Origin: Treponema sp.
Lineage (GTDB): Bacteria; Spirochaetota; Spirochaetia; Treponematales; Breznakiellaceae
Assembly: GCA_031281685.1 (NCBI GenBank)
Contig: JAITFA010000040.1
Location: 1-19,370, forward strand
Direction of reading: 5' to 3'
DNA length: 19,370 nucleotides
The position numbers and the translations under genes were made by a program. Below, in pieces: positions 1 through 7,683 of this stretch. The notes below the pieces were generated by a model that was given only the letters and a program-made list of their open reading frames with translations, did no database searches and was not told the origin of the DNA. Each line of letters starts with the position of its first letter. Position 1 is the first letter of the stretch.

Positions 1-435
1 GATCTGGCTCATCGAAGTTCGGAACTGGCTCATCGTAGTTCGGAACTGGCTAACCGGAGTTCAGAACGAGCTAACCGGAGTTCGGAACTGGCTCATCGGA
101 GTTCGGAACAGAATTATCGGAGTTCGGAACGAGCTAACCGGAGTTCGGAAGTGGGTCATCGGAGTTCGGAACGAGCTAACCGGAGTTCGGAACTGGCTAC
201 CCGGAGTTCGGAACTGGCTAACCGGAGTTCGGAGCTAGATAATCGAAGTTCGGAACGAGCTAACCGGAGTTCGGAGCAGAATTATCGGAGTTCGGAGCAG
301 AACGAGCGGCTCTCTGAAGTGTCTGGCGCCTTTCTGACACTTCCAGCGCCGCGAACAAGCAACGTCGGCTGGAAAGCAAGCGAAAAGGCATGGCTCCATT
401 TGCCTGTGCCTCCACATGCTGAGTCTTACCCTTGA
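1..435 (+). CDS. Open frame of RSSE heptad repeats, left end outside window
   Basis: Frame 1 is open from base 1 to a TGA at 433-435, giving at least 144 residues; the nearest possible start inside the window is GTG at 151, with no clear ribosome binding site. The product is a heptad repeat with constant Arg-Ser-Ser-Glu and a variable tripeptide (LAN, RAN, LAH, QNY, VGH, LDN), then about 39 non-repetitive residues rich in Pro, Trp and Ala from about base 319. Such a polar heptad with Leu at one position in some units could form a weak coiled coil (inference). I do not recognise the family. The minus strand is also open through the array, as expected for any 21-bp repeat without stops, so openness is weak evidence of coding. 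It may be the C-terminal end of a larger repeat protein, or non-coding DNA. Confidence 0.35.
   Translation, partial: DLAHRSSELAHRSSELANRSSERANRSSELAHRSSEQNYRSSERANRSSEVGHRSSERANRSSELATRSSELANRSSELDNRSSERANRSSEQNYRSSEQNERLSEVSGAFLTLPAPRTSNVGWKASEKAWLHLPVPPHAESYP
4..318. repeat. 21-bp tandem array, 14 units plus one degenerate unit
   Basis: Fourteen exact-length 21-bp units run from base 4 to 297, followed by a decayed unit to 318; the array probably continues to the left of the window. Each unit has a nearly constant 12-bp part (CGGAGTTCGGAA) and a 9-bp part that changes between a few re-used versions (CTGGCTAAC, CGAGCTAAC, CTGGCTCAT, CAGAATTAT, GTGGGTCAT, CTAGATAAT). When CT follows, the constant part contains the inverted repeat AGTTC-G-GAACT. 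Because 21 is a multiple of three and is about two helical turns, the array is open in frame and keeps one DNA face. Whether it works as DNA, RNA or protein cannot be decided from sequence alone. Confidence 0.95.
316..343. other. Hairpin at the end of the 21-bp array
   Basis: GAAGTGTC at 316-323 and GACACTTC at 336-343 form a perfect 8-bp stem with a 12-base loop. There is no T run after it on either side, so it is not a standard intrinsic terminator. It sits between the repeat array and rsmH and could mark the array edge or lie in a transcript leader. No convincing promoter for the division operon is visible between it and rsmH; a TTGACG at 432-437 has only AAGGAT at the right distance. Confidence 0.3.
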
Positions 436-465
436 CGCGCATTTTTTCCCGCGCAAGGATAAGCA

Positions 466-1410
466 ATGGAAATTGCTCATACGCCGGTTTTGTTGCGGGA
501 AACCCTGCGTCTACTTGCGCCGCGCACGCCACAGGGCGCTGGGGAACTCATGGTGGACGCCACAGTTGGGGAGGGCGGACACAGTTTCGCGTTCCTGTCG
601 CGCTTCCCAGAGCTGCGCGTGATCGGTGTTGACGCAGACCCTGAGATTCAGGCTGTGGCTAAGGAACGGCTCAAGGAATTTGGCGGGCGGGTTTCGTTTT
701 ATACTGGTTGGTCACAGGATTTCTTCGCGGAACTCCCTGAACAGGGTGTGCAGCCTGACACCATACTCATCGATCTGGGGATAAGTCTGTATCATTATGA
801 AAAAAGCGGACGGGGGTTTAGTTTTCTGAATGATGAGGCGCTTGATATGCGGCTTGACCGTACCGGGCGTTCAGCGGCGAAGCTCATTGCCTCGCTATCC
901 GAGCGGGAACTGGCGGATTTGCTGTATTACAACGCCGAAGAACGCTATTCACGGCGTATTGCCCGCGCTATCGTGGAGGCGCGGGCGCGGGCGACCATCA
1001 GCAGTTCAGCGGCTCTGGCGGATATTGTGGCACGGGCAGTTCCGTCGAATGAACGCGGGCGACACCCGGCCACCAAAACCTTTCAGGCGCTGCGTATCGC
1101 GGTAAACGGCGAGCTTGAGCGGCTTCCCGCGTTGCTGGACGCGGCGTTACGCGCCCTTGCCGTGGGCGGACGTATGGGGGTCATCACTTTTCATTCGCTG
1201 GAAGACCGGATTGTGAAAAATTTCTTCAGGGAAAAAAGTAGAGATTGTATTTCTTCTCCCTCCACGCCGATAGATAGGGATAAGGGGCATAGGATTATGG
1301 AACTCCTCACCCGAAAAGGACTTGTGGCTGAAGCGGACGAAATAAAACAGAATCCACCGTCAAGAAGCGCCAGGTTGCGGGTGATCGAGAAAATTTTTAA
1401 GCAAACGTGA
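466..1410 (+). CDS. rsmH: 16S rRNA (cytosine(1402)-N(4))-methyltransferase RsmH (MraW)
   Basis: Methylates N4 of C1402 in the decoding centre of 16S rRNA, using S-adenosylmethionine; it acts on the small subunit in the cytoplasm. Length (314 residues) is normal for the family. Visible family motifs are the SAM-binding GEGGHS at residues 35-40, DLGISLYHY at 103-111 (the usual Q near this site is absent), the substrate-recognition segment ATKTFQALRI with VNGEL at about 202-217, FHSLEDRIVK at 242-251 and NPPSRSARLR at 296-305. The ATG at 466 is preceded by AAGGAT at 455-460, a usable ribosome binding site. The stop overlaps the next start by 4 bases, so translation is probably coupled. In many bacteria mraZ lies just upstream; here a tandem array lies there instead. 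Confidence 0.96.
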   Translation: MEIAHTPVLLRETLRLLAPRTPQGAGELMVDATVGEGGHSFAFLSRFPELRVIGVDADPEIQAVAKERLKEFGGRVSFYTGWSQDFFAELPEQGVQPDTILIDLGISLYHYEKSGRGFSFLNDEALDMRLDRTGRSAAKLIASLSERELADLLYYNAEERYSRRIARAIVEARARATISSSAALADIVARAVPSNERGRHPATKTFQALRIAVNGELERLPALLDAALRALAVGGRMGVITFHSLEDRIVKNFFREKSRDCISSPSTPIDRDKGHRIMELLTRKGLVAEADEIKQNPPSRSARLRVIEKIFKQT

Positions 1411-1700
1411 GGATGCGAACCGTGAAGCGGCGAGTAATATTTCTATATGCCATTGCCCTTTCTATTCCCCTTCTACTCGGCGTTGTCGCGTGGCAGTCAT
1501 TCCGCTACGCGACCCTTGAGCGGGAGATAGCGCAACTTGAAGCCACTCAGAAAATCTGGGTTGAAGGCAACAAGTCGCTGATTGCGCTTATCACGTCGCT
1601 CTCCGGGCCTGAACGCATTGAGGACTACGCGGTTAGGGTGTTGGGCTTGAAAAAAATACGGCCGGACCAGGTTATGCAGGTACGAATTGAAGGGAGGTAG
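1407..1700 (+). CDS. ftsL: FtsL-like septal membrane protein
   Basis: Small protein (97 residues) with a basic N-terminus, one membrane helix at about residues 10-31, and a following stretch with heptad character at about 35-65 (YATLEREIAQLEATQ), then a C-terminal tail ending near KKIRPDQVMQV. This is the bitopic, coiled-coil layout of FtsL/septum-formation-initiator proteins, which join FtsQ and DivIC/FtsB in the divisome. FtsL sequences are poorly conserved, so the call rests on topology, size and position directly after rsmH and before murF. The GTG at 1407 overlaps the rsmH stop; ATG at 1413 is an alternative. ftsI, which often follows ftsL, is not here. Confidence 0.65.
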   Translation: MRMRTVKRRVIFLYAIALSIPLLLGVVAWQSFRYATLEREIAQLEATQKIWVEGNKSLIALITSLSGPERIEDYAVRVLGLKKIRPDQVMQVRIEGR

Positions 1701-1704
1701 AGCG

Positions 1705-3117
1705 ATGGCTGATTCCCCGACAATACTCATGGGTATCAATCAGTTGGCAAGCGCGTTGAGCTTGGCTATGCCGGGCGTTGAGCTTATCTCGTTTTGTGAA
1801 AATGCCGCAGCAGGCTTTTCGTCTGTAAGCATTGATTCAAGGAACGTGGAGACCGGCGCGTTGTTTGTGGCGCTTCAGGGCAAACGCTCTGACGGTCATC
1901 GCTATGTGGAGTCCGCGTTTGCAAAAGGCGCGGTCGTGGCGCTGGTGAATCGCGGCGCGTTGCCGGAGCTTGCGGATACGGCAACGCGCTTTCAGCGGAC
2001 CCTGCTCGTGGTTGACGATAGCTTGCGCGGTTTGCAGGAAGCAGCCCGCGCTTATCTCGCGCTGTTTCCACAGCTCATTAGGATAGGAATCACCGGCTCG
2101 TCAGGGAAAACAACGACCAAGGAGCTTGCAGTCGCCATGATCGGCGCGGAAAAGCCAGTGGTGATGAATGAGGGCAACCTCAATTCAGAGACCGGACTGC
2201 CGCTTTCGGTCTTCAAGGTACGGACTTGGCATAAAGTCGGGGTTTTTGAGATGGGCATGAACCGGCAAGGCGAAATCGCCGAGCTTGCGCATGTCTTACG
2301 ACCACACATCGCCCTTATTACGAACATCGGGACAGCCCATATCGGTATGCTGGGGGGGCAGGCGCAGATCGCCCGTGAGAAAAAGGCTATCTTCGCGGAG
2401 TTCACCGGCAATGAAACCGCGCTGCTCCCCGGCGGTGACGAGTATGCAGCGTTTCTGGCGGAAAACGTCAAGGGCAAAGTGAGCTTCTTTGATGAGCGGT
2501 GTTTCCCAGAGCTGGGGCAGATACGCGACTGCGGTCTTGAGGGAAGCGAGATTGAGTGGGACGGGCAAACGGCGCGTTTCAGCCTACCGGGAGGGCATAA
2601 CGTGAAGAACGTGCTGGCTGCGGCGGCTATAGCTAAGCAGATTCCGGTTTCAGCTACATCAATACGCCAAGGCATTGAGTCGTTCACGCCGCTTTTTGGC
2701 CGGAGCGAGATTCTGCGCGGGCCAATAACCGTGATTCGGGACTGCTACAACGCCAACCCGGAGTCAATGGCTGCCGCCATACAGTTCTGCGACAGGCTTG
2801 AGTGGCAGGGGCGGCGCGTCTATGTGCTGGGTTCCATGCTGGAACTGGGCGACGATTCAGCCGACGCGCACCGGCGGCTAGGAAGCATACTCGCGGAATC
2901 ACGCGCCAATGAAATTTTTCTGTTCGGTAAAGAGACCGAACTTACGGCAGAGGCGCTTTCCGGCGCAAACCCCAAGGTTTCTTTTGTGCATACCGATAAT
3001 ATAAATACTTTAGCCGACGCGCTGGCGCGAACCGTGCGGGCAGGCGACTTGGTCTTGCTCAAAGGCTCGCGGGGCTGCGCTCTGGAGCGGCTGACGCCGG
3101 TATTACAGCAAGGATAG
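1705..3117 (+). CDS. murF: UDP-N-acetylmuramoyl-tripeptide--D-alanyl-D-alanine ligase MurF
   Basis: Last cytoplasmic ligase of the peptidoglycan precursor pathway: joins D-Ala-D-Ala to the UDP-MurNAc-tripeptide with ATP. I start it at ATG 1705 because AGGGAGG at 1691-1697 is correctly placed, rather than at the upstream TTG (1687), which would overlap ftsL. The 470-residue product shows the N-terminal substrate domain with VSIDSRNV (41-48), the Mur-ligase P-loop TGSSGKTTTKE (130-140), NEGNLNSETGLPLS (155-168), FEMGMNRQGE (181-190), NIGTAHIGMLG (207-217), DCYNANPESM (346-355) in the C-terminal domain and VLGSMLELGD (374-383). Length is typical. The next gene, mraY, uses the product, so order follows the pathway. 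Confidence 0.96.
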   Translation: MADSPTILMGINQLASALSLAMPGVELISFCENAAAGFSSVSIDSRNVETGALFVALQGKRSDGHRYVESAFAKGAVVALVNRGALPELADTATRFQRTLLVVDDSLRGLQEAARAYLALFPQLIRIGITGSSGKTTTKELAVAMIGAEKPVVMNEGNLNSETGLPLSVFKVRTWHKVGVFEMGMNRQGEIAELAHVLRPHIALITNIGTAHIGMLGGQAQIAREKKAIFAEFTGNETALLPGGDEYAAFLAENVKGKVSFFDERCFPELGQIRDCGLEGSEIEWDGQTARFSLPGGHNVKNVLAAAAIAKQIPVSATSIRQGIESFTPLFGRSEILRGPITVIRDCYNANPESMAAAIQFCDRLEWQGRRVYVLGSMLELGDDSADAHRRLGSILAESRANEIFLFGKETELTAEALSGANPKVSFVHTDNINTLADALARTVRAGDLVLLKGSRGCALERLTPVLQQG

Positions 3118-3164
3118 CGGCTGTATCAAACGCAGCACAACAAAAGAGGAGTGCTTTAACCACT

Positions 3165-4244
3165 ATGTTTCTTGAGTTTATTTATCCATTAAAAAATCTA
3201 TGGACTGCCTTAAACGTATTCCAATACCTCTCGTTTCGGGGCGCTTACGCGGCCTTAACAACTTTGCTCATCTGCTTCATCTTTGGTCCCTATATCATCG
3301 AATGGCTCCGCCGCTTGAAAGTAGGCCAGGTCGTGCGGACAGATGGTCCTCAGACCCATCTCAAAAAGACCGGCACCCCGACTATGGGCGGCGCGATGAT
3401 CATTGTAGCCGTAGCGCTGTCAATGCTCCTCTGGCAGGACTTTGCCAACGACCGCGTGTGGCTGACCCTAGGCGCTTTTGTCGCACTCGGCGCTATTGGA
3501 TTCCTTGACGACTTCCTGAAAGTAAGTATGCATAACACGGACGGTCTGCCGGCTTGGGGCAAGCTCGCTGGTCAATTCGTCGTAGCTCTGGTTGTGGTTC
3601 TCTACCTCTACTTCACCGGCGACGAAGAAACCACGGCGCTCTATATACCCTTCTTCAAGAAACCTGTGCTTGACCTCGGCGTTCTATGGATACCCTTTGG
3701 CATACTGCTCATCATGGGCGAGTCCAACGCGGTGAACTTCAGCGACGGACTTGACGGCCTTGCCGCTGGTTTGCTGCTCATCGTGTTCGCGGGTCTGGCG
3801 TTTCTGACCTACATCACTGGTCGCGCCGACTATTCGGAGTACCTCGGCGTCTCCTACATCGTGGGTGGTGGAGAACTCATGGTGTTCTGTCTCGCGGTAG
3901 TGGGCGCGTGTATCGGCTTTTTGTGGTTCAACGCGCATCCGGCAGAGGTGTTCATGGGCGATGTTGGCTCTCTGCCGATGGGCGGCGCTATTGCTATAAT
4001 CTCACTTATTATAAAGAAGGAAATCCTCATGCTGATCCTCGGCGGGGTTTTCGTGCTGGAAATCGCGTCAGTGATCCTACAGGTTGCCTCATTCAAACTA
4101 CGGAAGAAGCGGGTGTTTAAGATGGCCCCGATTCATCATCATTTTGAGCTGACCGGCTGGGCGGAAACGAAGGTGGTTATACGCTTCTGGATACTTGGCG
4201 GCTTATTCGCTATCATTGCTCTTTCAACGCTGAAAATTCAGTAA
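3165..4244 (+). CDS. mraY: Phospho-N-acetylmuramoyl-pentapeptide transferase MraY
   Basis: Polytopic inner-membrane enzyme that transfers phospho-MurNAc-pentapeptide from UDP to undecaprenyl phosphate, forming lipid I. It is 359 residues, the usual length, with about ten membrane helices. Family signatures are GPQTHLKKTGTPTMGG at 61-76, the Mg-binding pair DD at 115-116 in GFLDDFLK, NFSDGLDGLAAG at 191-202, FMGDVGSLPMGG at 263-274 and the MAPIHHHFELTGW segment at 320-332 with three consecutive histidines. The ATG at 3165 has AGAGGAG upstream at a rather long distance. It follows murF by 47 bases and precedes ftsW by 9. murD and murG, which flank mraY or ftsW in many bacteria, are absent. Confidence 0.97.
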   Translation: MFLEFIYPLKNLWTALNVFQYLSFRGAYAALTTLLICFIFGPYIIEWLRRLKVGQVVRTDGPQTHLKKTGTPTMGGAMIIVAVALSMLLWQDFANDRVWLTLGAFVALGAIGFLDDFLKVSMHNTDGLPAWGKLAGQFVVALVVVLYLYFTGDEETTALYIPFFKKPVLDLGVLWIPFGILLIMGESNAVNFSDGLDGLAAGLLLIVFAGLAFLTYITGRADYSEYLGVSYIVGGGELMVFCLAVVGACIGFLWFNAHPAEVFMGDVGSLPMGGAIAIISLIIKKEILMLILGGVFVLEIASVILQVASFKLRKKRVFKMAPIHHHFELTGWAETKVVIRFWILGGLFAIIALSTLKIQ

Positions 4245-4253
4245 GGAAGTTCT

Positions 4254-5471
4254 ATGTTTACGGTTAAAAAAAAAGGACGCCAACTCCATCCGGACCATCT
4301 TCTCGTTGTGAGCCTTTTTCTCCTTGCCGGCGTGGGACTGGTAACACTCTACTCATCTTCATATATGTACGCGCAGAACTTTCTGGAAGACGGTCTCTAC
4401 TTGATAGTCCGCCAACTCATGTTCCTCGGGCTGGGTCTTGTTTTGTTTCTGCTGGCTTCTTGCATTAACCTTGACTGGATACGGAGTGGGAACAAGCCCG
4501 CGCTTCTTGTGCTGTTTTTGCTGGTGCTATGCGTCCTGCCTTTTGTGCCTGGCGTTGGAGTGGTGAAAAACGGCGCGGCGCGCTGGTTCAGCATTGGGGG
4601 AGAGACGTTTCAGCCATCGGAGCTGGTGAAGCTGGTCTTGCCAATCTATCTTGCCTATATCTTTGACAAGAAACAGTCTCAAATCGATTCTTTGTCCAAG
4701 ACCATATTGCCGCCGTTTCTCATAAGTCTGCTCTTTGTGATGCTGATCATTCTTCAGAATAACTTTTTCACCGCCACTTTCATCATGGCTAATGTGCTGG
4801 TCGTGTTTTTCCTTGCCGGCGTGAAGATTCGCTACTTTATAAGCGCCTTTGTCGTGATGCTCCCTATCGCCATACTACTGGTGCTGACTAAAGAGCATCG
4901 TTTTATTCGTATCTTCAGTTATCTTAACGATGGTTGGGACCCGCATGGCGCGGGCTATCAGGTGCGCGCCTCGATTATGACGATAGCTTCAGGCGGGCTT
5001 TGGGGGAAAGGCATAGGCCAAGGACTGCGAAAGCTGGCATCCGTACCGGAGGTGCAGTCGGACTTTATCTTTGCGTCGTTTTCTGAGGAAACCGGCTTTA
5101 TGGGCGTTTTGCTGTTCTATGCCATGTTCGCGTTTTTCGCGTGGCGAGGCTATCGCGTGGCGCTCAAGGCTCCAGATATGTACCGTCAGTTACTGGGTTT
5201 CAGCCTTGTTACTACGATCGTATCGCAGGCGCTCTGTAATATCGCGGTTGTTTCCGGTTCGATTCCAGCAACCGGCGTTCCGCTACCGCTTTTTTCTTCC
5301 GGCGGCTCGTCGCTGACCACCACGTTTATATCAGCGGGACTCTTGGTAAACATTTCCCGAACAGCGGAAAAGGACGAGTCTGTCAGTTCCGAGGAAGTTA
5401 AATTTGAGCGAAAGCGGGAATCGCGGAGTGCGTGGGATATGCGGGAAGAGGTACGGAATGCGCGTCTTTGA
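4254..5471 (+). CDS. ftsW: Septal peptidoglycan polymerase FtsW (SEDS family)
   Basis: SEDS-family glycosyltransferase that polymerises lipid II at the division site, working with a class B penicillin-binding protein. The 405 residues contain about ten membrane helices. Motifs are KNGAARWFSIGG at 105-116 followed by FQPSELVKL, the periplasmic loop VPEVQSDFIFASFSEETG, in which D270 matches the catalytic Asp of FtsW/RodA, and SGSIPATGVPLPLFSSGGSS at 334-353. An oddity is QNNFFTA at about 168-174, where the family usually has QPD.GT. FtsW rather than RodA is chosen from the division-cluster context; the sequence alone fits both. AAGGAAG lies just before the ATG, after the mraY stop. Confidence 0.93.
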   Translation: MFTVKKKGRQLHPDHLLVVSLFLLAGVGLVTLYSSSYMYAQNFLEDGLYLIVRQLMFLGLGLVLFLLASCINLDWIRSGNKPALLVLFLLVLCVLPFVPGVGVVKNGAARWFSIGGETFQPSELVKLVLPIYLAYIFDKKQSQIDSLSKTILPPFLISLLFVMLIILQNNFFTATFIMANVLVVFFLAGVKIRYFISAFVVMLPIAILLVLTKEHRFIRIFSYLNDGWDPHGAGYQVRASIMTIASGGLWGKGIGQGLRKLASVPEVQSDFIFASFSEETGFMGVLLFYAMFAFFAWRGYRVALKAPDMYRQLLGFSLVTTIVSQALCNIAVVSGSIPATGVPLPLFSSGGSSLTTTFISAGLLVNISRTAEKDESVSSEEVKFERKRESRSAWDMREEVRNARL

Positions 5472-6258
5472 TGAGGTTGTTTCCCGCGTCTCGGCTCCCC
5501 TGAGCGCGGAAAAGATACTCAAGTGGGTACTGGTCGTGGCTGGAGCGGTTCTTGTCGGCGAGCTTGCCCTTGTACTGCTCGTGAATCCCAGCCTCCCGTT
5601 ATCAAAGGTTGAGATAACGGGCATACCAGAGCTTGATTCACGCTTTGTGCTTGCCCGCGCCGGCATTAGCAAGAACTCGTCGTACCTGTCGGTGAACGCC
5701 CATACTGTGGAGCGACGCCTGAAAAGCCTAGCCATTGTAGAATCGGTGCGGGTGGTAAAACACTTCCCTGATTCCCTGAGTATCATCCTTGTGGGACGGA
5801 GGGTAGCGGCATTGAGCCTTGCCTCAATTGGTAATGTGGTAACGCCGGTTTTCTTTGACCGGCAGGGTACGGTGTTTATGATTGGGAGCGAAGGACTTGA
5901 GGAAGCGGCGCTGTCCATGCCAATCCTGTCGGGGGTGCTGAATGAGACGCCGTATCTGGGTATGCAGCTCTCCACGACGCTCAACGAGCTTTTCGCTGAT
6001 CTTGAGACGGTTCGGACAGGCGCACCGGAACTTCTGGCCGCTTTCTCAGAGATTGAGGTGAGATGGAAAGCCTTTGACGCTTATGACCTAATCCTTTATC
6101 CTGTACACAGCCAGATACGAGTCCGTCTGGGAGCGGGGCTGAACGCGGATACGCTCCGTTATGCGCTTCTGCTCCTTGATGTATGCCGTATAAAACGGTA
6201 TGACATTAAAGAGCTTGATTTCAGGACCGGTACAGCGGCATATACTATAGGTAAATAA
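5458..6258 (+). CDS. ftsQ: Cell division protein FtsQ/DivIB
   Basis: Bitopic divisome protein linking FtsL/FtsB(DivIC) to the rest of the septal complex through a POTRA domain. I choose ATG 5458, which has GAAGAGG 6 bases upstream and overlaps the ftsW end by 14 bases, over an upstream TTG. The 266-residue product has a membrane helix at about 21-42 (WVLVVAGAVLVGELALVLLV) and then the POTRA segment beginning SKVEITGIPEL, including the family-like SLAIVESVRVVKHFPDSLSI with the aromatic/proline turn typical of FtsQ. The second domain ends with LDFRTGTAAYTIGK. Sequence similarity in this family is low, so the call uses topology, POTRA pattern and position between ftsW and ftsA. Confidence 0.88.
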   Translation: MRVFDEVVSRVSAPLSAEKILKWVLVVAGAVLVGELALVLLVNPSLPLSKVEITGIPELDSRFVLARAGISKNSSYLSVNAHTVERRLKSLAIVESVRVVKHFPDSLSIILVGRRVAALSLASIGNVVTPVFFDRQGTVFMIGSEGLEEAALSMPILSGVLNETPYLGMQLSTTLNELFADLETVRTGAPELLAAFSEIEVRWKAFDAYDLILYPVHSQIRVRLGAGLNADTLRYALLLLDVCRIKRYDIKELDFRTGTAAYTIGK

Positions 6259-6290
6259 CGCTTAGGTGTTTTGTTGAGGAGGATTTTCCA

Positions 6291-7571
6291 GTGGCTAATG
6301 ACGGATTGGTTGTCGGTCTCGACATCGGCACAACGAAAGTCTGTGCCGTAATCGGTGAGCGCAATAACGATGGTCTTCTCGAAATCACCGGTGTGGGGCT
6401 TGCTGCTTCAACCGGCTTACGGAAGGGTGTTGTTGTCAATATTGAAGCCACCATTCGTTCAATACTCGCTGCTGTTGAGGCGGCGGAGATGATGAGCGGT
6501 CAGGAAGTCCACGATTGCTGGATAGGTATAGGCGGCAATCATATCGACGGGATCAATTCCCGTGGCGTTGTGGCTGTAACCGAGAAAAAGCGGGAACGAG
6601 GGGAACGCGACCGCGATATTGAGCAGGAGGATATTGACCGCGTACTGGAAGCGGCGCGCGCCGTGGTAATCCCGATGGACCGAAACATCTTGCAAGTGAT
6701 TCCCCAGAGCTACATTGTCGATGAACAGCGTGGAATCCGCGATCCACTGGGCATGATTGGCGTGCGGCTTGAGGCTGAGGTACACATCATCACCTGCTCT
6801 GTTACCAGCGCTCAGAACCTGATGAAGTGCGTGAATCGCGCTGACTTTCATGTTAATGACTTCATTCTCCAGTCCCTCGCGGCAAGCCGCGCCGTATTAA
6901 CCAATGAGGAGAAAGAGATGGGCGTAGCGCTCATTGACATGGGTGGCGGGACGACCGATGTATTGGTCTTTGTTGATGGTACGCCGTACTCGAACATCAC
7001 GGTTCCGGTTGGTGGGGGCATGATCACCAGCGATATTTCCAAGGTAACGAACATTTCGTTTGAGACAGCCGAGCGTGTCAAGATCGAGGAAGGCTGTTGC
7101 TGGGAAGGTTTGCTTGACGCTGACGACGAGATTGTGGTACCCGGGGTTGGAGGCAGGCCACCCTTGTCCATACCCAAGTCCCAGTTGCTGGCAATCATCC
7201 AATCCCGTGTGGAAGAAATTTTTCTGATGGTGCGGGACCGACTGGATAAGCTGGCGCTCTCACGGCCACTGGGGGGCGGCATAGTCCTGACTGGTGGCGG
7301 GTCTCAGCTTCAGGGCGCGGTAGAACTTGCCGCCGAGATATTCAGACTGCCGGTGCGGGCTGGAGTACCTGTGGCGGCGGGCGGGGTTGTTGACCAGTAC
7401 CGCGACCCCACTTACGCTACTGCGGTCGGGCTGGTACTGGAAGGGGATGATCGAGAACGCCGGATGTTGCCGGAACAACAGCGCGTTGTTGGCGAGGGTA
7501 GGAATCGGCCTGAAAAAAAACCGGGACTATTGGGAAAATTCATAGTCTGGCTTAAAACTGAATTTTTTTAA
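6291..7571 (+). CDS. ftsA: Cell division protein FtsA
   Basis: Actin-like ATPase that tethers FtsZ filaments to the membrane. The 426 residues show the actin-fold phosphate 1 loop GLDIGTTK (9-16), the FtsA-specific 1C domain around HDCWIGIGGNHI (74-85), phosphate 2 IDMGGGTTD (215-223), VTNISFETAERVK (252-264) and the adenosine loop GGIVLTGGGSQL (329-340). The end, GLLGKFIVWLKTEFF (412-426), is the amphipathic membrane-targeting helix expected of FtsA. The GTG start at 6291 is supported by a strong GAGGAGG at 6276-6282. ftsZ normally follows ftsA; here the next gene is secG after 112 bases with its own probable promoter. Confidence 0.96.
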   Translation: MANDGLVVGLDIGTTKVCAVIGERNNDGLLEITGVGLAASTGLRKGVVVNIEATIRSILAAVEAAEMMSGQEVHDCWIGIGGNHIDGINSRGVVAVTEKKRERGERDRDIEQEDIDRVLEAARAVVIPMDRNILQVIPQSYIVDEQRGIRDPLGMIGVRLEAEVHIITCSVTSAQNLMKCVNRADFHVNDFILQSLAASRAVLTNEEKEMGVALIDMGGGTTDVLVFVDGTPYSNITVPVGGGMITSDISKVTNISFETAERVKIEEGCCWEGLLDADDEIVVPGVGGRPPLSIPKSQLLAIIQSRVEEIFLMVRDRLDKLALSRPLGGGIVLTGGGSQLQGAVELAAEIFRLPVRAGVPVAAGGVVDQYRDPTYATAVGLVLEGDDRERRMLPEQQRVVGEGRNRPEKKPGLLGKFIVWLKTEFF

Positions 7572-7618
7572 GGTGGTGGTACACTGGTCTCTGCAATGCG
7601 CTTTACCCTCCAACCCCC

Positions 7619-7647
7619 TTGAAAAAGTTTCTTTGAACTGATAAAGT
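7619..7647 (+). promoter_or_regulatory. Probable sigma70-type promoter for secG and the downstream genes
   Basis: TTGAAA at 7619-7624 (5 of 6 matches to the -35 consensus), a 17-base spacer, and TAAAGT at 7642-7647 (4 of 6 for -10) lie in the 112-base gap between ftsA and secG. Expected transcription start is near 7654, leaving about 30 bases of leader with AGGAG at 7672-7676 before the secG ATG. It would separate the division operon from the secG/V-ATPase operon. No clear terminator after ftsA is visible, so read-through is possible. Confidence 0.5.
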
Positions 7648-7683
7648 AGGTGTAGTAGTGTTTGAAATGGCAGGAGTTATTGA

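Noticed and set aside
432..460. Promoter for rsmH with TTGACG and AAGGAT
   Set aside because: The -10 match is poor and the sequence overlaps the ribosome binding site directly before rsmH.
1687..1704. TTG 1687 as the murF start
   Set aside because: It would overlap ftsL and place the strong AGGGAGG site inside the gene; ATG 1705 fits that site.
2052..2687. 211-residue open frame on the minus strand inside murF
   Set aside because: It is antisense to a clear MurF with all motifs; composition is Ser/Pro-rich as in a shadow frame, and there is no ribosome binding site or family likeness.
5331..5984. 217-residue open frame on the minus strand across ftsW and ftsQ
   Set aside because: Shadow of two well-supported genes; Arg/Thr/Ser-rich and without recognisable motifs.
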